Shown here piece by piece: positions 1 through 9,959 of a stretch of DNA of 64,000 nucleotides. This stretch comes from Mycolicibacterium neworleansense (GTDB lineage Bacteria; Actinomycetota; Actinomycetes; Mycobacteriales; Mycobacteriaceae): the NCBI RefSeq assembly GCF_001245615.1, contig NZ_CWKH01000003.1:992001-1056000 (forward strand). The letters run 5' to 3'. A program made the position numbers and the translations under genes. The notes under the pieces were generated by a model. That model searched no databases and had not been told where the DNA came from. It was given only the letters and a program-made list of their open reading frames with translations. Each line of letters starts with the position of its first letter. Position 1 is the stretch's first letter.

Positions 1-42
1 CAGACAGCTCGGCGGCACCAAGCCGCAACGCTGAGGCCGGGC

Positions 43-369
43 TCAGAAGTTGTTGCAGGTGTCGAACACCGTTTGCAGCAACCCGAGGTAGGGCTGATTG
101 GCCGGTTGGGCGGCGATGCCCTCGGCCATGCGCTGGCGTTGATCGCGCGGCGCGTCCAGGAACTGTTGCAGAACCGACTGCACCGCCGGGGATGCCCCGG
201 CCATCGGACTCTGCGCGTTCAGGGCCCCCATCACCTGCGAATAACTGCACGTGGTGTTGACCGCTGATTCCAGCCTCGGATCCGCCGACGCGATACCGGC
301 GCCGACGGACAGGGACATTGTCAAGGCGCCGGCGGCGATAGCCACTGTGGCCGACGATAGCTTCATCAT
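43..369 (-). CDS. Secreted haemophore-like small protein
   Basis: This 108-residue protein has a clear Sec signal peptide: two Met and a Lys, a hydrophobic Ala/Leu/Val stretch, and an ASA-DP cleavage site near residue 29. The mature part is about 80 residues, mostly helical in character, with two cysteines (about residues 41 and 105) that could form a disulfide. The layout (CSYSQVMGAL near the N-terminus, FLDAPRDQRQRMA in the middle, C-terminal Cys) is that of the mycobacterial haemophore-related family, small exported haem-binding proteins such as Rv0203. A purine-rich GGAGG lies just upstream of the ATGATG start, so either Met could be used. It is downstream of the mmpL genes on the same strand but separated by about 150 bases, so a shared role with lipopeptide export is not shown. 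Haem binding is inferred from family resemblance only. Confidence 0.7.
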   Translation of the reverse strand: MMKLSSATVAIAAGALTMSLSVGAGIASADPRLESAVNTTCSYSQVMGALNAQSPMAGASPAVQSVLQQFLDAPRDQRQRMAEGIAAQPANQPYLGLLQTVFDTCNNF

Positions 370-517
370 TTGCGGACCTCCTCCCCCCGATGCCCGGACT
401 CTACCCGCCGATCACGAATGCGCTTGGGGGTTTTGGCAATTTGCTACGTCGTCGACGAGAAATATCAATTGCCGGCAGAAATGAGTTTGCCGCGGACGGG
501 CACCTCAAATTCGTGAA

Positions 518-3382
518 TCAGCGCTCGTCCGACGGCAACAGCAGGGACCGGACCACCGGGCGGGGAGCCGTATCGCGCAACAGCATGCTGGCGGGCCGCT
601 GGCGCACCTGCTGCGGCCACCAGAACCAGCGTCCCAGCAGCGCGGCAATGGACGGCGTCATGAGGGCGCGGACAACCAGAGTGTCCAACAGCAGCCCGAT
701 ACCGATCGTGGAGCCCACCTGGCCGATAATTCGCAGATCGCTGGCCACCATCGACATCATGGTGAACGCGAACACCAGGCCCGCCGCGGTCACGACCTTT
801 CCGCTACCGCCCATGGCCCGGATGATGCCGGTGTTGATCCCCGCCCCGATCTCTTCCTTCATCCGGGACACCAGCAGCAGGTTGTAGTCAGAGCCGACCG
901 CCAGGAGAACGATCACGGACATCGCGAGCACGAGCCAATGCAGGTTGATGCCCAGAATGTGCTGCCAGATGAGGACCGAGAGACCGAACGCCGCGCCGAG
1001 TGACAGCGCCACGGTGCCGACGATGACCAGAGCGGCGATCAGGCTTCGCGTGACCATCAGCATGATGACGAAAATCAGGCAGAGCGCGGCAACCCCCGCG
1101 ATCAACAGGTCGTATGTCGAGCCGTCGCGCATGTCCTTGAACGTCGGGGCGGTACCGGTCAAGTAGATCTTGGCGCTCTCCAGGGGAGTCAGTTTGAGCG
1201 CCTCCTCGGCCGCCTGCTGCACCGCGTCGACCCGTGAAATGCCTTCGGGCGTCGCGGGATCGCCCCGGTGCGAAATGATGAAACGGACCGACTTCCCGTC
1301 CGGCGAGAAGAACAGGTTCATCGCGCGTTTGAAGTCCTTGTTCTCCAACACTTCGGGCGGGAGGTAGAACGAGTCGTCGTTTCGCGCTGCGTCGAACGCC
1401 TGCCCCATCGCAGTGGCGTCCTCACTCACCTCGTCCATCATGGCGAGGGAACCGGCCATGGTGCTGTGCATCGTGAGAATGGAGGCCCGCATCGACTTCA
1501 TGCCGTCGATCATCTTCGGGAACTGGGCGATCATCTGGGGCATGAGCACATCGAGTCGATCGGTCTCCCGACTGAGATCCATCACTCCGTCGGAAACCGC
1601 ATCGACGCCGTCGAGTGCGTCGAACAGAGATCTTGTCGACCAACAGAGCGGAATGTCGAAGCAGTGCGGCTCCCAGTAGAAGTAATTTCGAATGGGCCGG
1701 AAGAAATCGTCGAAATCAGCGATGTGGTCGCGCAGCTCATCGGTGACCTCTGCCAATTCACGCGTGTCCTGCGTCATCTGGTGAGTCGTGTTGCTCATCT
1801 TGAGACCGACGTTGTAAAGACGCTGCGTGATATTGATCATCGTGGTCATATCGTCAGCCTGCTTCAACAGGTCTTTCATGCGATTCCGCTGGAACGGCAT
1901 GACCTGCTCCTGGTTGGCATTCTGCAGGCTGAGCAGGAACGGTATCGACGTCCGATCGATCGGGTTGCCCTCGGGCCGCGTTATCGCCTGCACCCGCGAT
2001 ATGCCCTGGACCGCAAAAACCGCCTTGGCCACCTTGTTCAATATCAGTAGGTCTGCCGGAGTACGCATATCGTGGTCGGCCTCGAGCATGAGGATGTCGG
2101 GGGTCATGCGGGACTGCGGAAAGTGCCGCTCGGCGGCCGCATATCCGATATTGCCGGGAATGTCGCCCGGCACATAAAGGCGATCGTTGTAGCTGGTCTG
2201 ATAGGCCGGGAGCGCCAACAAACCGATGAGCGCGATCACACTGGCCGTGACAAGGATGGGTGCCGGCCACCGGACGATCGCCGTCGCCAACCGACGCCAC
2301 CGCCGGACGATGATCTTGCGCTTGGGCTCGAACAGCCCGAACCGACCGCCCACCACGAGTGTGGCCGGAATCAGCGTGAGCGCCACCGCGACCGCGACGA
2401 CCATCGCCACGGCGGTGGGAACACCCATCGTCTGGAAGTACGGCAGTCGAGCGAAACTGAGGCAGAAGATTGCCCCGGCAATGGTCAGGCCCGAGCCCAG
2501 AACCACCTTGGCCACACTTCGATACGTGGTGTAGAAGGCGGTGTCCCGGTCCTCACCGGACTGTCGCGCCTCCTGATACCGCCCGAGGAAAAAGATGCCA
2601 TAGTCGGTTCCCACCGCGATGCCGAGCGACACCAGCAGGTTGACCGCGAACGTCGACAACCCGATGACCTGGTGCATGCCCAGGAATGCCACCACTCCAC
2701 GAGCCGCCTGCACCTGGATCCCCACCATGACCAGGAGAAGGACCGCAGTGACGATCGAACGGTAGACGAGGAGCAGCATCGTCAGGATGACCACCAGCGA
2801 GACCACGGTGATCTTGATGATGGACTTGTCGCCTGCGTGGTTCATATCCGAAACCAATGGCGCGGGGCCCGTGACGTAGGCCTTCAGCCCCGGGGGCGGC
2901 GGTGTCCGGTCCACGATTCCCCGGACGGCGTCCACGGACTCGTTCGCCAGCGATTCGCCTTGATTACCAGCAAGATTCAGCTGGACATAAACAGCTTTGT
3001 CGTCGGCGCTCTGGACTGCGGGCGCCGTGAGCGGATCACCCCAGTAATCCTGCACGTGCTGCACATGCCGGGTATCGGCCTTCAACTGCCGGATCAAATC
3101 GCTGTAGTAGCGGTGCGCTTCATCCCCGAGCGGTTGGTCGCTCTCCAGGACGATCATTGCCACGCTGTCCGAATCAGATTCCCCGAAGGTCTTGCCCATG
3201 CGTTGCGCCGCTTGGAACGACGGGGCGTCCTGGGGTACCAGCGAGACCGAATACTGCCGCCCCACATGTTCGAGCGAGGGAACGGCGAAGGTCAGTACCG
3301 CGACGATAACGAGCCAGCCGAGGATGATCAGCACCGCCAGGCGGTGGATCATCCGCGCGACAAACGGTGGACGGTCGTTCAC
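518..3382 (-). CDS. mmpL4b: MmpL-family RND lipid transporter (second copy)
   Basis: Inner-membrane RND transporter, about 954 residues with the GTG start chosen at 3382. That start gives the typical MmpL N-terminus ([17 protein letters not shown], one TM helix) and lies 5 bases after the upstream mmpL stop; the reading frame is open far upstream but overlaps mmpL4a. Seen: the paired proton-relay motifs GTDYGIFF (about residue 260) and GSDYNLLL (about residue 830) in the two TM bundles, two large periplasmic domains, and a long Met/Leu-rich helical stretch flanking a YWEPHC...C pair, as in the periplasmic hairpin of MmpL4/MmpL5 proteins. In GPL loci two such MmpL proteins plus MmpS4 export the lipopeptide, and export of the NRPS product is the likely job here. 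The C-terminal third is highly similar to mmpL4a. The assignment as 4b rests on gene order only. Confidence 0.9.
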   Translation of the reverse strand: MNDRPPFVARMIHRLAVLIILGWLVIVAVLTFAVPSLEHVGRQYSVSLVPQDAPSFQAAQRMGKTFGESDSDSVAMIVLESDQPLGDEAHRYYSDLIRQLKADTRHVQHVQDYWGDPLTAPAVQSADDKAVYVQLNLAGNQGESLANESVDAVRGIVDRTPPPPGLKAYVTGPAPLVSDMNHAGDKSIIKITVVSLVVILTMLLLVYRSIVTAVLLLVMVGIQVQAARGVVAFLGMHQVIGLSTFAVNLLVSLGIAVGTDYGIFFLGRYQEARQSGEDRDTAFYTTYRSVAKVVLGSGLTIAGAIFCLSFARLPYFQTMGVPTAVAMVVAVAVALTLIPATLVVGGRFGLFEPKRKIIVRRWRRLATAIVRWPAPILVTASVIALIGLLALPAYQTSYNDRLYVPGDIPGNIGYAAAERHFPQSRMTPDILMLEADHDMRTPADLLILNKVAKAVFAVQGISRVQAITRPEGNPIDRTSIPFLLSLQNANQEQVMPFQRNRMKDLLKQADDMTTMINITQRLYNVGLKMSNTTHQMTQDTRELAEVTDELRDHIADFDDFFRPIRNYFYWEPHCFDIPLCWSTRSLFDALDGVDAVSDGVMDLSRETDRLDVLMPQMIAQFPKMIDGMKSMRASILTMHSTMAGSLAMMDEVSEDATAMGQAFDAARNDDSFYLPPEVLENKDFKRAMNLFFSPDGKSVRFIISHRGDPATPEGISRVDAVQQAAEEALKLTPLESAKIYLTGTAPTFKDMRDGSTYDLLIAGVAALCLIFVIMLMVTRSLIAALVIVGTVALSLGAAFGLSVLIWQHILGINLHWLVLAMSVIVLLAVGSDYNLLLVSRMKEEIGAGINTGIIRAMGGSGKVVTAAGLVFAFTMMSMVASDLRIIGQVGSTIGIGLLLDTLVVRALMTPSIAALLGRWFWWPQQVRQRPASMLLRDTAPRPVVRSLLLPSDER

Positions 3383-3387
3383 CGCGG

Positions 3388-6270
3388 TCAGCGTTCGTCG
3401 GGTTTCAGCAACAGCGAACGGACCAGCGGGCGAGGGCCGGTGGGCCGCAGAAGCGCGCTGGCGGGCCGCTGGCGAACGTGCAGCGGCCACCAGAACCACC
3501 GGCCCAGCAAGGCAGCGATGGACGGCGTCATGAGTGCGCGCACGATCAGGGTGTCGAACAGCAGCCCGATGCCGATCGTGGAACCGACCTGACCGATGGT
3601 GCGCACGTCGCTGGCCAACAACGCGAACATGGTTGCGGCGAACACCAGACCCGCTGCGGTCACCACCTTTCCGCTGCCGGCCATGGCGCGGATGATGCCG
3701 GTGTTGATACCCGCGCTGATTTCCTCCTTCATTCGGGATACCAGCAGCAGGTTGTAGTCGGAACCGACGGCCAGAAGAATGATCAGAGCGATGGCGAGCA
3801 CGATCCAGTTCAACTGGATTCCGAGGATGTGCTGCCAGATGAGCACCGAAAGCCCGAATGCCGCGCCGAGCGACAGGGCGACGGTCCCGACGATGACCAG
3901 GGCCGCGACCAGGCTCCTGATCATGATGAGCATGATGATGAAGATCAGGCACAGCGCGGCGATTCCGGCGATCATCAGGTCATAGGTCGACCCGTCGACC
4001 TGATCTTTCGCCATCGCCGAACTGCCGGTGAGGTACAGCTTGGCGCTTTCCAACGGCGTCCCCTTGAGAGCCTCCTCAGCCGCCGTCCTGATCGGATTGA
4101 CCCGTGCAATGCCTTCGGGTGTCGCCGGATCCCCTCGCTGGGAGATCAGCAGGCGCGCCGTTTTCCCGTCCGGTGACAAGAACACGTCCATGACCCGCCT
4201 GAAGTCGGCGTTCTTGAACACAGCAGGCGGGATATAGAAGGAATCGTCGTTCTGGGCGTCGTCGAAGGCTCTGCCCATGGCGGTTGCGCCATCGGACATC
4301 TCATCCATCTGCGCGAGGATCCCGGCCATGGTGCTGCGCATCGACAACATCATGGTCCGCGTGCTCTGCATCGTCGCGATCATGGCCGGGAACTGGGCGA
4401 TCATCTGCGGCAGGAGCAGGTTGAGTTGATCGAGGTTTCCGATCAGCCGGTGCATCGTCACGGTGAGCTTGTCAACGCCGTCAAGCGTCTCGAAAAGGGA
4501 TTTGATCGACCAGCACAGCGGGATGTTGAAGCAGTGCGGCTCCCAGTACAGGTAGTTGCGAACCGGCCGCCAGAAGTCATCGAAGTCCGCCATGTGGTCC
4601 CGCAACTCGAGTGTGACGTCCTCCAGATCGTGCGTCTTGCCCACCAGGCTGTTGGTCGTGACAGCCAGTTGCTGCATCAACTCGTACATGCGCTGCATCA
4701 CGGCGATGGTTTTCGTGATCTCGTCGGCCTGGGTGAGCAGATCATTCATCCGGGCCTTTTGGAACGGCAAAAGCTGCAGTTGGCCCGCGTTCGAGGAACT
4801 GATGATGAACGGGATCGTCGTGTGCTTGAGGGGAATTCCCTCGGGCCGGGTCGCCGACTGCACCCGGGAAACCCCGGGAACGGACAGCACACCTTTGGCG
4901 AGCTTGTTCAGAATCAGGAAGTCCGCCGAGTTACGCATGTCGTGATCGGCCTCGACCAGAAGTACGTCGGGCGATGCCATCAGCGACTGCGTAAAGTGCC
5001 GGGCGGCAGCGTCATACCCGGCGTTGGCCGGAATGTCTTTGGGCAGATACTGCTGGTCGTTATAGCCGGGCTGGTAGGCGGGCAGCGCCAGCAGGCCGAT
5101 CAGCGATACCGCGCACGCCGCCACCAGAATGGGTGCGGGCCAGCGAACGATCGCCGTACCGATCCGGCGCCATCGACGAACGCTGATCTTGCGTTTGGGC
5201 TCGAACAGTTTGAATCGACTACCCAGCGACAGAACCGCCGGGATCAGCGTCAGCGCCACCGCTACCGCCACCACCATGCCCAGAGCGCACGGAATACCCA
5301 GTGTCCGGAAGTAGGGCAGGCGGGTGAAGCTGAGACAGAAGACCGCCCCGGCGATGGTCAATCCAGATGCCAGCACCACCTTGCCGACGCTGTGATAAGT
5401 GGTGTAGAAGGCGGTTTCGCGGTCCTCCCCCGCCTGACGCGCCTCCTGATAGCGCCCGACGAAGAAGATGCCGTAGTCGGTGCCCGCTGCGATGCCGAGG
5501 GTCACCAGAAGGTTGACGGCGTAGGTGGACAGACCGATGAGGCCTTGATCGCCGAGAAGTGCGACAACCCCTCGCGCCACCTGCAATTGGATGCCCACCA
5601 GGAAAAGCAGGATCACCGCAGTGAAGATCGAGCGGAAGAAGAACAGGAGCATCGCCAGGATGACCGCGAGGCTCAGGCCCGTCACCAGTAGGACCGTCCG
5701 GTTGCCACTCGCACTCAGGTCAGCGACTGTTGCCGCCGGACCGGTGACATAGGCTTTGACGCCCGGAGGCGGCGAGCTTCGCTCGACGATGCCCCGGACC
5801 GCTTCGAGGGACTCATTCGACAGTGCCTGGCCCAGGTCACCCGAAAGACCCAACTGGACGTACACAGCCTTGTTGTCGGCGCTTTCCGCTGCGCCCGCCA
5901 TCAGCGGATCGCCCCAGAAATCCTGGATGTGCTGGACGTGCGCCGGGTCTGCCTTCAGCTGACGAATCAAGTCGTCGTAGTACCGGTGCGCCTCATCACC
6001 AAGGGGTTGTTCACCCTCCAGGACAATGATCGCCACGCTGTTCGACGTAGCTTCGCCGAAGTTCGCACCCATCCGCTGGATCGCCTCGAACGAAGGCGCA
6101 TCGTTGGGAATCAGTGATACAGAGTGCTCTTTCTCGACCTGCTCGAGCGGGGGGACGACCGCGGCCAGGACATAGGCGATCACCAGCCAACCGAGGATGA
6201 TCGGCACCGCCAGCAGGCGGATCATCCGCGGGATGAACGGCGGTTTGGCAGTGGCGGCTTGGCTACTCAT
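3388..6270 (-). CDS. mmpL4a: MmpL-family RND lipid transporter (first copy)
   Basis: Inner-membrane RND transporter of 960 residues, the normal MmpL length. The ATG at 6270 overlaps the mmpS stop codon (ATGA), so the two are translationally coupled. Seen: an N-terminal TM helix after a short cytoplasmic start, first periplasmic domain, a TM bundle with GTDYGIFF (about residue 263), a second periplasmic domain with a long helical hairpin and a YWEPHC...C cysteine pair, and a second bundle with GSDYNLLL (about residue 836). The Asp-Tyr pairs are the proton-transfer residues of MmpL transporters. MmpL proteins flip or export acylated lipids and lipopeptides, and with MmpS and the second MmpL this matches the mmpS4-mmpL4a-mmpL4b exporter of GPL loci. 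The substrate is inferred to be the NRPS-made lipopeptide. Confidence 0.92.
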   Translation of the reverse strand: MSSQAATAKPPFIPRMIRLLAVPIILGWLVIAYVLAAVVPPLEQVEKEHSVSLIPNDAPSFEAIQRMGANFGEATSNSVAIIVLEGEQPLGDEAHRYYDDLIRQLKADPAHVQHIQDFWGDPLMAGAAESADNKAVYVQLGLSGDLGQALSNESLEAVRGIVERSSPPPGVKAYVTGPAATVADLSASGNRTVLLVTGLSLAVILAMLLFFFRSIFTAVILLFLVGIQLQVARGVVALLGDQGLIGLSTYAVNLLVTLGIAAGTDYGIFFVGRYQEARQAGEDRETAFYTTYHSVGKVVLASGLTIAGAVFCLSFTRLPYFRTLGIPCALGMVVAVAVALTLIPAVLSLGSRFKLFEPKRKISVRRWRRIGTAIVRWPAPILVAACAVSLIGLLALPAYQPGYNDQQYLPKDIPANAGYDAAARHFTQSLMASPDVLLVEADHDMRNSADFLILNKLAKGVLSVPGVSRVQSATRPEGIPLKHTTIPFIISSSNAGQLQLLPFQKARMNDLLTQADEITKTIAVMQRMYELMQQLAVTTNSLVGKTHDLEDVTLELRDHMADFDDFWRPVRNYLYWEPHCFNIPLCWSIKSLFETLDGVDKLTVTMHRLIGNLDQLNLLLPQMIAQFPAMIATMQSTRTMMLSMRSTMAGILAQMDEMSDGATAMGRAFDDAQNDDSFYIPPAVFKNADFRRVMDVFLSPDGKTARLLISQRGDPATPEGIARVNPIRTAAEEALKGTPLESAKLYLTGSSAMAKDQVDGSTYDLMIAGIAALCLIFIIMLIMIRSLVAALVIVGTVALSLGAAFGLSVLIWQHILGIQLNWIVLAIALIILLAVGSDYNLLLVSRMKEEISAGINTGIIRAMAGSGKVVTAAGLVFAATMFALLASDVRTIGQVGSTIGIGLLFDTLIVRALMTPSIAALLGRWFWWPLHVRQRPASALLRPTGPRPLVRSLLLKPDER

Positions 6271-6695
6271 GCGGCCTTCAGAAGGCAGTAGGTGAACGCG
6301 CTTTCCCCGCTCTCGACCTTTTCCGCCTTGACCTCGTCGTCCACGATGATGCGGCAGCCGATCCTGTTGCTATCGCCCTGCGCTATGACGTTGACCATGG
6401 ATGTGGCCTCGGTCATCGGGAACTTCAACGACCATGGCAGGCTCGCCCCTTCGACAAACTGCGGCTCTGCATCGACATCGAAGTAGCTGATGTTCGCCAC
6501 CGTCCCAGGCGGCCCGAACACCTCGTACACCAGTTGTTTCGGATCGTAGGGTTTACGTTCCTGGAGCTCCGTGTCGGCGTACGCGGGCCGGGTCTGTGAG
6601 CCGAACACACCATGCAGTCGCATGACGGTGAATCCTCCGGCGCCGAGGACGACCAATACCAGTAGCGGAATCCATAACCGCTTCAGAACCCCCAA
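6267..6695 (-). CDS. mmpS4: MmpS-family MmpL accessory protein
   Basis: A membrane-anchored periplasmic partner of MmpL transporters. I chose the TTG at 6695, preceded by AGGGGG at eight bases, because it gives 142 residues beginning with one TM helix ([14 protein letters not shown]), the normal MmpS architecture and length; an ATG at 6776 would add an untypical Arg/Pro-rich leader. The soluble domain has the family hallmarks [31 protein letters not shown] and a C-terminal Cys pair (IGCRI and FTYCLLKAA). The stop overlaps the mmpL4a start by ATGA, so it leads a three-gene exporter operon. In M. smegmatis MmpS4 supports GPL synthesis and export; the same role for this lipopeptide is inferred. 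Confidence 0.9.
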   Translation of the reverse strand: MGVLKRLWIPLLVLVVLGAGGFTVMRLHGVFGSQTRPAYADTELQERKPYDPKQLVYEVFGPPGTVANISYFDVDAEPQFVEGASLPWSLKFPMTEATSMVNVIAQGDSNRIGCRIIVDDEVKAEKVESGESAFTYCLLKAA

Positions 6696-6989
6696 AGCAC
6701 GAACCCCCTGAATCCGTGGCCTAGTCCGGACAATCCATGTTGCGGGAACCGGCGAGGCACATATTCGACCATCCACACCATGCCGGCAACTCGAATGCGG
6801 TACGCACCCCAGGCCGGCCGTGAGTAGGGGTCACGGCATACACGCGGCGCCTCGGGCAGGACGATCCGAGCCTGACCAGTAGAGCATTCAGACGACCTCC
6901 ATATCTGTCTATTCCCAAGGTGATACGGGATCGTAATGCATTTGGCGTGGCCTCCGGCGCGGAACGGAATTTAACGCGGCTAACAGTTC
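6696..6989 (-). promoter_or_regulatory. Leader region of the mmpS-mmpL operon
   Basis: A gap of 294 bases between the hydrolase stop and the chosen mmpS start, all on the same strand. It is more AT-rich near 6900-6960 than the genes around it. It probably holds the exporter operon promoter, but I see no convincing -35/-10 pair. A 90-codon open frame crosses it (6721-6993) but has no recognisable protein character. Confidence 0.35.
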
Positions 6990-7805
6990 TCACCGCGCTG
7001 AATGGCCATTGCGTGAATCCGCAAAGAATTTGAGGATTGCCGAATTTACCGCTTGCGGGCGTTCCAGGAAGCCAAGGTGGCCTGCGTCGGCTATCTCGAG
7101 ATAACGCCCGTTGGGCAGGGCATCTGCCACCTCCGCGCCGAGATGCGGGGGCATCACCAGGTCATCGGCGAATCCGATCACGAGCGCCGGAGTGTCGATC
7201 GCCCGGTAGGCGGGCCTGCGGTCGTTCTGCGGGGCGACGCCATACTGAGCGCGGATCCCCGGCGTCACCTTCGCCGGCCATCTGGTGAACGTGTCGATCC
7301 AGTCCCGAACACAGGCCTCGTCGTTCAACGTCTTCGGTGAGAAGTTCTCCAGCAGGCGCAATTTCGCGTCATACGTGGCCGGCAGCCGAACACCGGCCTC
7401 GGCAAGGTCCCGTTCAGCTATACGGAAGAACTCGCGCGTACAGTCATGTCGGCCGCGGGTCGCCATCAGCACGCACTGGCTCACCAACTCGGGCCTGGCC
7501 AGCATCAGTTCCTGCGCGATGTACGACCCCATCGACACCGCCACCACCCGCACGGGTGCGGCATCGAGCCGCTCGATCAACTCCGCCGTGTCAGCCACCA
7601 TCGTGGCGGCGGTGAAGCCCTCGGCCTCCGACGTCGCGCCCACGCCCCTGTTGTCGAACGTGATGACCCGATAGCCGGCGGCACGGAATGCAGGCACCTG
7701 ATGGAGGTCCCAGGTGCGTCCGACGCCGCCCTGGCCGGCGATGAACAGCACAGGGTCACCGTCGCCACGGTCTTCGTAGGCCAGGTTCATTCCCACCCGC
7801 CGCAC
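6990..7805 (-). CDS. Alpha/beta-fold hydrolase
   Basis: A 271-residue single-domain alpha/beta hydrolase. Seen: an oxyanion-hole region LFIAGQGGVGRTW near residue 20, nucleophile elbow VVAVSMGSYIA (Ser about residue 93), a candidate acid Asp in GFADDLVMPP, and the catalytic His in DAGHLGF near the C-terminus, the order expected for a Ser-Asp-His hydrolase. The GTG start at 7805 lies 6 bases after the fadD stop, so the two are coupled; an in-frame ATG (MNLAYEDRG) five codons later is an alternative. Position beside the acyl-AMP ligase suggests it acts on acyl chains or thioesters, for instance as an editing thioesterase for the PKS/NRPS line, but the fold alone does not show the substrate. Confidence 0.8.
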   Translation of the reverse strand: MRRVGMNLAYEDRGDGDPVLFIAGQGGVGRTWDLHQVPAFRAAGYRVITFDNRGVGATSEAEGFTAATMVADTAELIERLDAAPVRVVAVSMGSYIAQELMLARPELVSQCVLMATRGRHDCTREFFRIAERDLAEAGVRLPATYDAKLRLLENFSPKTLNDEACVRDWIDTFTRWPAKVTPGIRAQYGVAPQNDRRPAYRAIDTPALVIGFADDLVMPPHLGAEVADALPNGRYLEIADAGHLGFLERPQAVNSAILKFFADSRNGHSAR

Positions 7806-7811
7806 AGGTGA

Positions 7812-9551
7812 CTACGCGTCCAGGCGGGCGAACTCGCCCTGCTGGTACTGGTCGACGCACGCCGCACGGCGAACCTTGCCGCTTGTCGTGATGGGAATCG
7901 AACCAGGCGGCACCAGAACCAGGTCCGAGACACCCAAGCTGTGCGTATTGAAGATCGCCGATGTCACTTCACGTTTGACGACTGAGAGCTGATCCTCCGG
8001 TGTCTCCGGCGCGGCCGCGAACTTCCTGACTTCGATGATGACGACAAGCTTCTCGGTGTGGCCGTCCGGGACCGCGATGGCCGCACATCTGCTCCGGCTG
8101 ATCTCCTGGATCGTGGCCTCGATGTCGTCGGGAGAGTGATTGCGCCCGTAGACGATCAGCAGATCCTTGATGCGACCGATGACAAACAGCTCGTCGCCGA
8201 ACATGAATCCCGAGTCCCCGGTACGCAGCCACGGCCCCTCGGGAGTGCCGTCCGATGGAGCGGTGATCATGGCACCGAACGTCGACTCGGTCTCCTGTGG
8301 TCTGCGCCAGTAGCCGCTTGCGACGTTCTCTCCGTATACCCAGATCTCTCCGACGGTTCCGGCCGGACACTCGGTATGCGTCTCGGAATCGACGATCCGG
8401 ATCATCGGCGAGACCGGGATGCCGTAGCTGACCAGGGGCGTGCCGGCTCCGTTCTGGCAGGCCCGCGCGGTACCCGCGGTCAGCGGTTCCGATTCGAAGC
8501 GCACGATCGCCGGCGGCTCGCCTCTTTCGCGAGTTGCGATATACACCGTGGCCTCGGCCATCCCGTAGGACGGACGTATCACTTCTCCAGGCAGATTGAA
8601 GCGAGCGAAGCGCTGGGTGAAGCGCTCGAGGGTAGCCGGGTGCACGCGCTCACTTCCGGTGATGATGACCAGCACGTCCGAGAGATCGAGTCCGGCCATG
8701 TCTTCGTCCGACGTCTTGCGCACCGCCAGTTCAAACGCGAAGTTCGGTGCAGCCGTGTACGTTCGGCCGTTGGTCGCCAGCATCTGCATCCACCGCGCAG
8801 GTCGCTGAAGGAAGGCCACCGGGCTCATGAGCACTGCCGGAACGCCCGCCAGCACCGGCCCGCAGACCCCCAGATACAGACCCATGTCGTGATAGAACGG
8901 CAGCCAGGACACGATCGACGAGCCGTCTGGGACGACATTTCCGAAGTCCGCGAAATAGCCCGACATCAGTTGCTCGAAATTCGCAAGCAGGTTTCGGTGC
9001 GACATCATCACGCCGGCCGGGTTCCGGGTCGACCCCGACGTGTACTGCAAATAGGCCGTGTCCGTGACACTTTCAGCCTGGCTCCCCTGGGCCACTGGAG
9101 CGTCGAAATCCAACAAGTCGACTTCGACGATCGCGGGAGCCGACTCACCGGTCTGCGATCTGACGAAGTCGGTCACTGCGCCGGCAACAGCCGAGCTGGT
9201 GAGGATGACGGTCGGTGCCGCGTCCTGAAGTACCGAGCTGACCCGCTCGTCGCTGACTCCTCCGAGTGGTACCGCCAGCGGAACCGCGATCAGTCCCGCT
9301 TGCAGCGCCCCGAAGAAGGCGACGATGTAGTCCAGCCCTTGGGGCGCCAAGATGAGCGCGCGGTCACCCGGCGAACCGAGCCTGCCGAGCTCTCGCGCCA
9401 CGCTGCACGCGCGCCGATACAGCTGCGAGTACGTGAGGCTCTCGGCGGAGCCCTCCCAATCGGTTTCGTAGTCAACAAACGTCATCGCCGTGTCATCGCC
9501 CTGCAGCCCCGCTCGTTCCCGCAGCAGCGTCAAAATGGATGCCTCGCCCAC
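7812..9551 (-). CDS. fadD: Fatty acyl-AMP ligase (FadD, FAAL-like)
   Basis: ANL-superfamily enzyme of 579 residues, the usual length of mycobacterial FAALs (FadD23, FadD32). It activates a fatty acid as acyl-AMP and loads it on an acyl carrier protein. Seen: N-terminus [14 protein letters not shown], typical of the family; AMP-binding loop [16 protein letters not shown] (about residue 170), where a FAAL-type Arg replaces the usual [12 protein letters not shown] (about residue 335); and LRTGDSGFM...[17 protein letters not shown] (about 440-475). The start is GTG at 9551. It is divergent from the PKS, and such FadD/PKS pairs build the acyl chains of mycobacterial lipids. Here it probably supplies the starter fatty acid for the PKS or the finished acyl group for the first NRPS module. 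Confidence 0.9.
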   Translation of the reverse strand: MGEASILTLLRERAGLQGDDTAMTFVDYETDWEGSAESLTYSQLYRRACSVARELGRLGSPGDRALILAPQGLDYIVAFFGALQAGLIAVPLAVPLGGVSDERVSSVLQDAAPTVILTSSAVAGAVTDFVRSQTGESAPAIVEVDLLDFDAPVAQGSQAESVTDTAYLQYTSGSTRNPAGVMMSHRNLLANFEQLMSGYFADFGNVVPDGSSIVSWLPFYHDMGLYLGVCGPVLAGVPAVLMSPVAFLQRPARWMQMLATNGRTYTAAPNFAFELAVRKTSDEDMAGLDLSDVLVIITGSERVHPATLERFTQRFARFNLPGEVIRPSYGMAEATVYIATRERGEPPAIVRFESEPLTAGTARACQNGAGTPLVSYGIPVSPMIRIVDSETHTECPAGTVGEIWVYGENVASGYWRRPQETESTFGAMITAPSDGTPEGPWLRTGDSGFMFGDELFVIGRIKDLLIVYGRNHSPDDIEATIQEISRSRCAAIAVPDGHTEKLVVIIEVRKFAAAPETPEDQLSVVKREVTSAIFNTHSLGVSDLVLVPPGSIPITTSGKVRRAACVDQYQQGEFARLDA

Positions 9552-9959
9552 AGACGCCAGAGTATCGCGGTAATGGCGGCCATATATCCCGAACAGCCAG
9601 CAAACTATATTTCCGTGACCATATGAATCACAACGACGTCATTCCTCCTATCCCACCGTTTCGAGCGAAGTCACGATCAGCGAACGACGATGGGCTCTGA
9701 TCTTGACTATCAACGTATTTGCCTGGTGAAGGGCATCAAGTCCTTGCGAACGCGTGCAACTTTTCGATGGATTGATCGGATTCTGGGACAACTTTCCGCA
9801 GCGAACATACTGTTATTGATTGTGACCGCCCTGACGGGCGTTGGGCCACTAATAGGCGCTTGACGTAAGCCGCCTAATTCTGCGGCTGACGCGCGAATAC
9901 AGGGCATCGAAGCCTGACAGCGGCCGAACCGCGGAAAGGCCTGCCGGGAGGAGGGGCAA
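9552..9959. promoter_or_regulatory. Divergent promoter region between fadD and pks
   Basis: 408 bases between divergently read genes, with several AT-rich stretches (around 9600-9650 and 9760-9820) unlike the coding DNA. It must hold promoters for both operons. A TTGACT at about 9712 could be a -35 element, but no good -10 follows at the usual distance. No gene or palindromic operator is evident. Confidence 0.5.

Noticed and set aside
2072..3592. Long open frame antisense to the mmpL genes
   Set aside because: High GC leaves long open frames on the other strand. The translation is rich in Arg, His, Asp and Gln with no domain, and it lies wholly over clear MmpL coding sequence.
6721..6993. 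90-codon frame between mmpS and the hydrolase
   Set aside because: It overlaps the leader of mmpS and shows no family features; a promoter region is more likely.
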